This document shows positions 61,072 to 64,000 of a stretch of DNA of 64,000 nucleotides, piece after piece. The position numbers were made by a program, and so were the translations under genes. The notes below the pieces were generated by a model that saw only the letters and a list, made by a program, of their open reading frames with translations, did not search any database and was not told where the DNA came from. Source of the DNA: Maritalea myrionectae DSM 19524 (lineage in GTDB: Bacteria; Pseudomonadota; Alphaproteobacteria; Rhizobiales; Devosiaceae); NCBI RefSeq assembly GCF_000423365.1, contig NZ_AUHV01000006.1:62001-126000 (forward strand), read 5' to 3'. Positions within the stretch are counted from its first letter, which is position 1; each line of letters begins with the position of its first letter.

Positions 61072-61428
61072 GTTTTAGCTGTGCGGCAGTTTTGGTTGCT
61101 GCGCTTGCTTTACGGCACCCCGGTATTTTTTACGCGCCGCCACCGGTCGCTTTGCTCCCGTCCCCGGCACCCCCGGGATTTTGCGCGCCGCCGTCGTTCG
61201 CTTCGCTCACTACCCCGGCATCCCCGCCAATTGGTGCCCCTCACAAACGCAGTGCAAGTGAGGGAAAAGAGTGGACGAGCATAGCGAGGACCCCGAAACC
61301 TTCAGGTTTCGCGCCGTCGCAGGCCGATGCGCAGCAACGAATAGCCGTGAGACAAAACTAACTTACCACCCCGCGCCAAGTGATACACCGCTCGACCATC
61401 ATCCGGCCTGGTGCCCCCAAACCCATAC
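61072..61428. repeat. Non-coding region with tandem imperfect repeats
   Basis: 357 bases without a credible gene. Two adjacent imperfect copies of a 51-52 bp unit lie at 61114-61165 and 61166-61216. Both start GGCACCCC and contain GCGCGCCGCC or a near match, then GCTT-GCTC. A truncated third begins at 61217. A hairpin GAAACCT/AGGTTTC is at 61295-61310. The region separates the convergent DUF1178 and MFS genes. Confidence 0.55.
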
Positions 61429-62682
61429 CTACTCTGCATTTTCCTCATTGGCTTGCTCCGTCGCCCATTGTCCGGCGGCCTCAACAGCAATTGGAGAGGC
61501 CGAGGGGACGACGCCGAGATAGCTTTCTGTCTCGCTTGGTGGGGTGATCGGGCGCTGGGTCATCCGATAGAGCGCGAATAAGGTGATGAATAGGCAGGTG
61601 GTGGCGAGCATGATCCAGAACATATGGGAGCCAAACATCTGCATCACGGTACCTGCCGCCAGCGGGCCGAGGATCGCGCCAAGGCCAAATGTGAGGGCTA
61701 GGCCGCCCGAGGCCGCGGGCATATCTTCGGTTGGCAGCGCATCGTTTACATAGGCGAGCAGCAGCGCATAGAGGGGCATGGTCACCCCGCCTGAGAGGAA
61801 GGCGATGGCCAGAAGCGCGGGTTGGTTGTCGCCGATGCTGGCGCCAATCAGGCAGAAGATTGCCCCGAGGCCGGAGGTGGCGAAAATGACATAGCGCCGG
61901 TCGACCCGGTCGGAGATCCAGCCAATGGGCACCTGCATCAGTAAGGGGCCGGTAAACAGCATGGCCATAAGCAGCGCCACCTGGGGCGGCGAAAGACCAA
62001 TGCGCGCGCCATAGACCGGGCTCATGCCAGCTTGCGTCGCGTAAATAGTGCCGAGAAAGAAAATGCCGACGGTGCCGAGCGGCGACCCGCGAAACAGCTC
62101 AATCAATGGCATGGGGCGCGACATTTCAGCTGCGGGTGTGGGCGAGACTGACAAGAGGATAGGCCCAAATGAAATCGACACCAAAATAGAGGCGACGATA
62201 AAAAGCGACGCGGTTGCTGCATCGCCGAGGGCAAGCAACCCCTGGGCGCCGATAACGCCGAGCGTTTGGGCAATCATATAGATTGAAAGAATTTGACCAC
62301 GGTTCTGGTTGGTGGCTTCGGCATTGAGCCAGCTTTCCGCGGTCACATAGATGCCCGCCATGCAAAACCCGATCAAGACGCGCAGGACGATCCACGCCCA
62401 AGGCTCGACCACCAGCGTTAAAGCGATAAGGCCTGCAGACATAAAGCTACCCACCGCCGCAAAAGCACGCACATGGCCCACGCGCCGGATCATGATTGGC
62501 GCCGACCGTGCGCCCAATAAAAAGCCGCCGAAATAAGCAGATGTGACTACGGCCAGCGCACTGGCGGAAAAGCCTTCAATGTCGCCGCGCACACCCACAA
62601 GCGTGAACTGCATGCCATTGCCAAGCATGATAAAAAAGATACCGACGAGTAGCGGCAAAATGCCGAGATAAAGCTGTTTCAT
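61429..62682 (-). CDS. Major facilitator superfamily transporter (YcaD-like)
   Basis: A 417-residue, 12-helix MFS protein. It shows VTSAYFGGFLLGARSAPIMIRRVGHVRAFA for the loop 2-3 motif, and LRVLIGFCMAGIYVTAESWLNAEATNQNRGQILS, which is typical of the YcaD-like subgroup. Substrate unknown. I use ATG 62682 rather than the GTG at 62700; no strong ribosome site is visible. Confidence 0.88.
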   Translation of the reverse strand: MKQLYLGILPLLVGIFFIMLGNGMQFTLVGVRGDIEGFSASALAVVTSAYFGGFLLGARSAPIMIRRVGHVRAFAAVGSFMSAGLIALTLVVEPWAWIVLRVLIGFCMAGIYVTAESWLNAEATNQNRGQILSIYMIAQTLGVIGAQGLLALGDAATASLFIVASILVSISFGPILLSVSPTPAAEMSRPMPLIELFRGSPLGTVGIFFLGTIYATQAGMSPVYGARIGLSPPQVALLMAMLFTGPLLMQVPIGWISDRVDRRYVIFATSGLGAIFCLIGASIGDNQPALLAIAFLSGGVTMPLYALLLAYVNDALPTEDMPAASGGLALTFGLGAILGPLAAGTVMQMFGSHMFWIMLATTCLFITLFALYRMTQRPITPPSETESYLGVVPSASPIAVEAAGQWATEQANEENAE

Positions 62683-62818
62683 GTGGTCGCGTCCGCACAC
62701 TATTTGGTGTGATCAGGCTAACACGATTTGCGATTTGCCGCATTCGATTTTCGTTGGGGCGGGGCGCTTAACGTTGGTGCCGTGCTGACCGGACGAGAGC
62801 TTGGGTCATCGATTTATG

Positions 62819-62832
62819 TTGATACAGGTCAA
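62819..62832 (+). promoter_or_regulatory. FNR/FixK-like site upstream of the CBS-domain gene
   Basis: TTGATACAGGTCAA matches the Fnr/FixK consensus TTGAT-N4-ATCAA at nine of ten defined positions. It is 197 bases before the CBS/BON gene. It suggests oxygen-dependent control, of that gene or of the small ORF between. Confidence 0.6.
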
Positions 62833-62872
62833 AGAGCGGTACGGGCGAAGCTGCTATTGCTAAGGTGAGGCA

Positions 62873-62980
62873 ATGTCAGAGGACGTTCGTCATTTCATCT
62901 TGGACGGCTTTGCTGTTGTCTCTTTGTCGCACCGCCTTTTCTTAAGTCTGAGTCAATCAGGGCCTTGCGCAAATTTTTGA
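62873..62980 (+). CDS. Possible 35-residue small protein
   Basis: An ATG at 62873 with AGGTGAGG upstream opens a 35-codon frame beginning MSEDVRHFILDGF, ending 48 bases before the CBS gene. It contains a short hydrophobic stretch. No family is recognised, and chance is a real alternative. It is reported because it lies between the FNR-like box and the CBS gene. Confidence 0.25.
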   Translation: MSEDVRHFILDGFAVVSLSHRLFLSLSQSGPCANF

Positions 62981-63028
62981 GAGTTTATTTCAATATCGCA
63001 AACCGAGGATTGAGAAGGGACGAAGACG

Positions 63029-63721
63029 ATGCAAGCACACGATATTATGACACCTAAGGTGATTACGGTGGAGCCGACCACGACAGTGGAAGAGGTATCC
63101 CATTTGATGATCGAGCACCATGTCAGTGCCCTGCCAGTTGTTGACGCTGAAGGGACGGTGCTGGGCATCGTCAGTGAGGGCGATTTGCTGCGGCGTGTTG
63201 AGGGCGCGAGTGACCACAAAAAGTCTTGGTGGTTGCGGTTTTTTGCCAACACGGATGACTCGGTGAAAGAGTTTGTGGCGTTGCGCGGTCGCTATGCGAA
63301 GGACGTGATGACGAAAAACGTCATTTGCGTTGATCCGGAAATGCAGGTGGGTGAAGTGGCGCGCATCCTTGCCAAAAACCACATCAAGCGCGTGCCGGTG
63401 GTGCAAGACAACAAGTTGCAGGGCATCGTCAGTCGCGCCAACCTGATGCATGCTTTGGCGGCGGTGCCGGCCCGATCCCTTAAATCGGTCTCGACCGATG
63501 TGGAAAAGCGCGACATCATACTGGAAGCCTTGTCTGCCGTGCCCAATTTAAACGTCAGCCACCTCAATGTGATTATTGATGGTGATGAAGTGGAAATTTG
63601 GGGTGTTGCCGCTTCCAATGAAGAAGAAAATGCCATGAAAATCGCCTTGGAAGGCATCGATGGCGTGAGCAAGGTCAACTTCAATTTGGGCCGCTTGCCC
63701 GGCTATGCCTGGGCGATTTAG
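63029..63721 (+). CDS. CBS-pair protein with C-terminal BON domain
   Basis: A 230-residue cytosolic protein. Two CBS domains (DIMTPKVITVEPTTTVEEVSHLM and DVMTKNVICVDPEMQVGEVARIL) bind adenosyl ligands in relatives. A BON domain occupies the last 75 residues (LNVIIDGDEVEIWGVAASNEEENA). Such proteins are often in anaerobic or stress regulons. The FNR-like box upstream fits that. Confidence 0.88.
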   Translation: MQAHDIMTPKVITVEPTTTVEEVSHLMIEHHVSALPVVDAEGTVLGIVSEGDLLRRVEGASDHKKSWWLRFFANTDDSVKEFVALRGRYAKDVMTKNVICVDPEMQVGEVARILAKNHIKRVPVVQDNKLQGIVSRANLMHALAAVPARSLKSVSTDVEKRDIILEALSAVPNLNVSHLNVIIDGDEVEIWGVAASNEEENAMKIALEGIDGVSKVNFNLGRLPGYAWAI

Positions 63722-63740
63722 AGCTTGGGCAGCACGTCTC

Positions 63741-63763
63741 GATCCCGGCCTTGAGCCGGGATC
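63741..63763. repeat. Palindromic element (REP-like)
   Basis: GATCCCGGC and GCCGGGATC arms with a CTTGA loop, a nine-base perfect stem, 20 bases after the CBS gene stop. No T-run follows. Its sequence resembles dispersed palindromic units of alphaproteobacteria. It may also help end either convergent transcript. Confidence 0.5.
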
Positions 63764-63803
63764 AATGGCAGTTTTGAATTCCGGCCGATACCAAAGCGCA
63801 CAA

Positions 63804-64000
63804 TTAAGCGGCCGCCGTTACATAGGCATTATTGGTCGCGACCTGTTCGATTTTGAAGGTGTCGACGATGTTGTCGAGATTGTGCGCCTGACTTTCACAC
63901 TGCTCAATTGCCGCATTTGTTTCTTCAACAAGGGCAGCATTCTGTTGCGCCATTTCATCAATTTGCCGCACGGCAAGACCAACTTCAGAGAGTATTGAGG
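63804..64000 (-). CDS. Methyl-accepting chemotaxis protein, C-terminal fragment
   Basis: The last 64 codons of a gene that runs off the window end. The translation contains RQIDEMAQQNAALVEETNAA, the classic C-terminal helix of MCP signalling domains, then a tail ending TNNAYVTAAA. The stop (TAA) is at 63804-63806. The sensor and hairpin tip are outside the window. Confidence 0.88.
   Translation of the reverse strand, partial: SILSEVGLAVRQIDEMAQQNAALVEETNAAIEQCESQAHNLDNIVDTFKIEQVATNNAYVTAAA

Larger units (their letters stand above)
62683..63028. other. 346-bp intergenic region between the MFS and CBS genes
   Basis: It holds an FNR/FixK-type box at 62819-62832 and a possible 35-codon ORF at 62873-62980. 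Otherwise I see nothing gene-like. Confidence 0.5.

Noticed and set aside
61114-61216. Direct repeats considered as a CRISPR remnant
   Set aside because: The units are adjacent without spacers, imperfect, and no cas genes are nearby.
61092-61361. An 89-codon Pro/Ala-rich frame in the region after DUF1178
   Set aside because: It covers the tandem repeats; composition follows the repeat and no domain or ribosome site is seen.

Overview
The window looks like chromosomal DNA of an alphaproteobacterium of the Hyphomicrobiales (Rhizobiales) type. The evidence is the gene content and order: an fdxA / S4-domain protein / SUV3-like helicase / DUF3108 protein / rpmB / phytase-like esterase / cobT / cobS / DnaJ-like / bolA series, aroK-aroB-CNNM facing xerD-accA, CarD, a zur-terminated znu locus and an alphaproteobacterial C-P lyase cluster. 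Genus-level placement (for example near Devosia or Maritalea) would be a guess. Coding density is high. There is no CRISPR array, prophage, insertion sequence or rRNA. One tRNA is present, tRNA-Arg(CCU).

Layout. (1) 15-2405: Ada, a TusA-like protein, a CAP-domain lipoprotein, and a DUF1203 protein at the tail of the phn operon. (2) 1932-15481: a complete carbon-phosphorus lyase locus in two divergent arms. The minus arm is phnG-H-I-J-K-L, a DUF1045 2H-phosphoesterase-like gene, phnM, phnN, a hexapeptide acetyltransferase and DUF1203, closed by a strong terminator at 1865-1894. The plus arm is phnF, then phnC-D-E1-E2 behind a PHO-box-like direct repeat. No phnP is present, and the DUF1045 protein is a candidate for that step. 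(3) 15491-20725: a DUF924 protein, a lone NAD-binding/SAF oxidoreductase, then divergent znuA and znuC-znuB-zur around two Zur-like palindromes. (4) 20856-25611: a YegD-type Hsp70, two tandem single-domain BLUF photoreceptors, tRNA-Arg, a secreted nuclease and an M48 lipoprotein protease. (5) 25668-40963: the conserved carD-to-bolA housekeeping block. It is interrupted by an apparently variable segment (QueT/YhhQ-type transporter, HCCA-isomerase-like protein, TetR with twin operators, DUF6326 membrane protein, M42 peptidase). (6) 40976-46261: CNNM/CorC protein, aroB, aroK, a 50-residue membrane peptide translationally coupled to xerD, and accA. (7) 46306-52050: an L,D-transpeptidase behind a perfect palindrome, GNAT, SLC13-type permease, UDG-family protein, a methyltransferase-like protein, a VOC remnant and a methyltransferase. 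(8) 52123-64000: secA, a PpiC-type foldase, argJ, mutT, a lone Flp pilin, a BioC-like methyltransferase, comF-grxC-nitrilase-DUF1178, an MFS transporter, a CBS/BON protein behind an FNR-like box, and the 3' end of a chemotaxis receptor.

How it works together. The phn locus would import phosphonates (PhnCDE), cleave the C-P bond (PhnGHIJ with PhnK/L and PhnM) and feed ribose phosphates to PRPP (PhnN), under PhnF and probably PhoB. The znu locus is zinc uptake, self-limited by Zur, with unusually histidine-rich ZnuA and ZnuC. Most of the rest is housekeeping. I see no convincing wholly new multi-gene system. The best leads are the DUF1045 protein as a PhnP replacement, the BLUF pair (one copy lacking the usual Trp), the 26-bp palindrome before the L,D-transpeptidase, and the twin TetR operators controlling a DUF6326 membrane protein.
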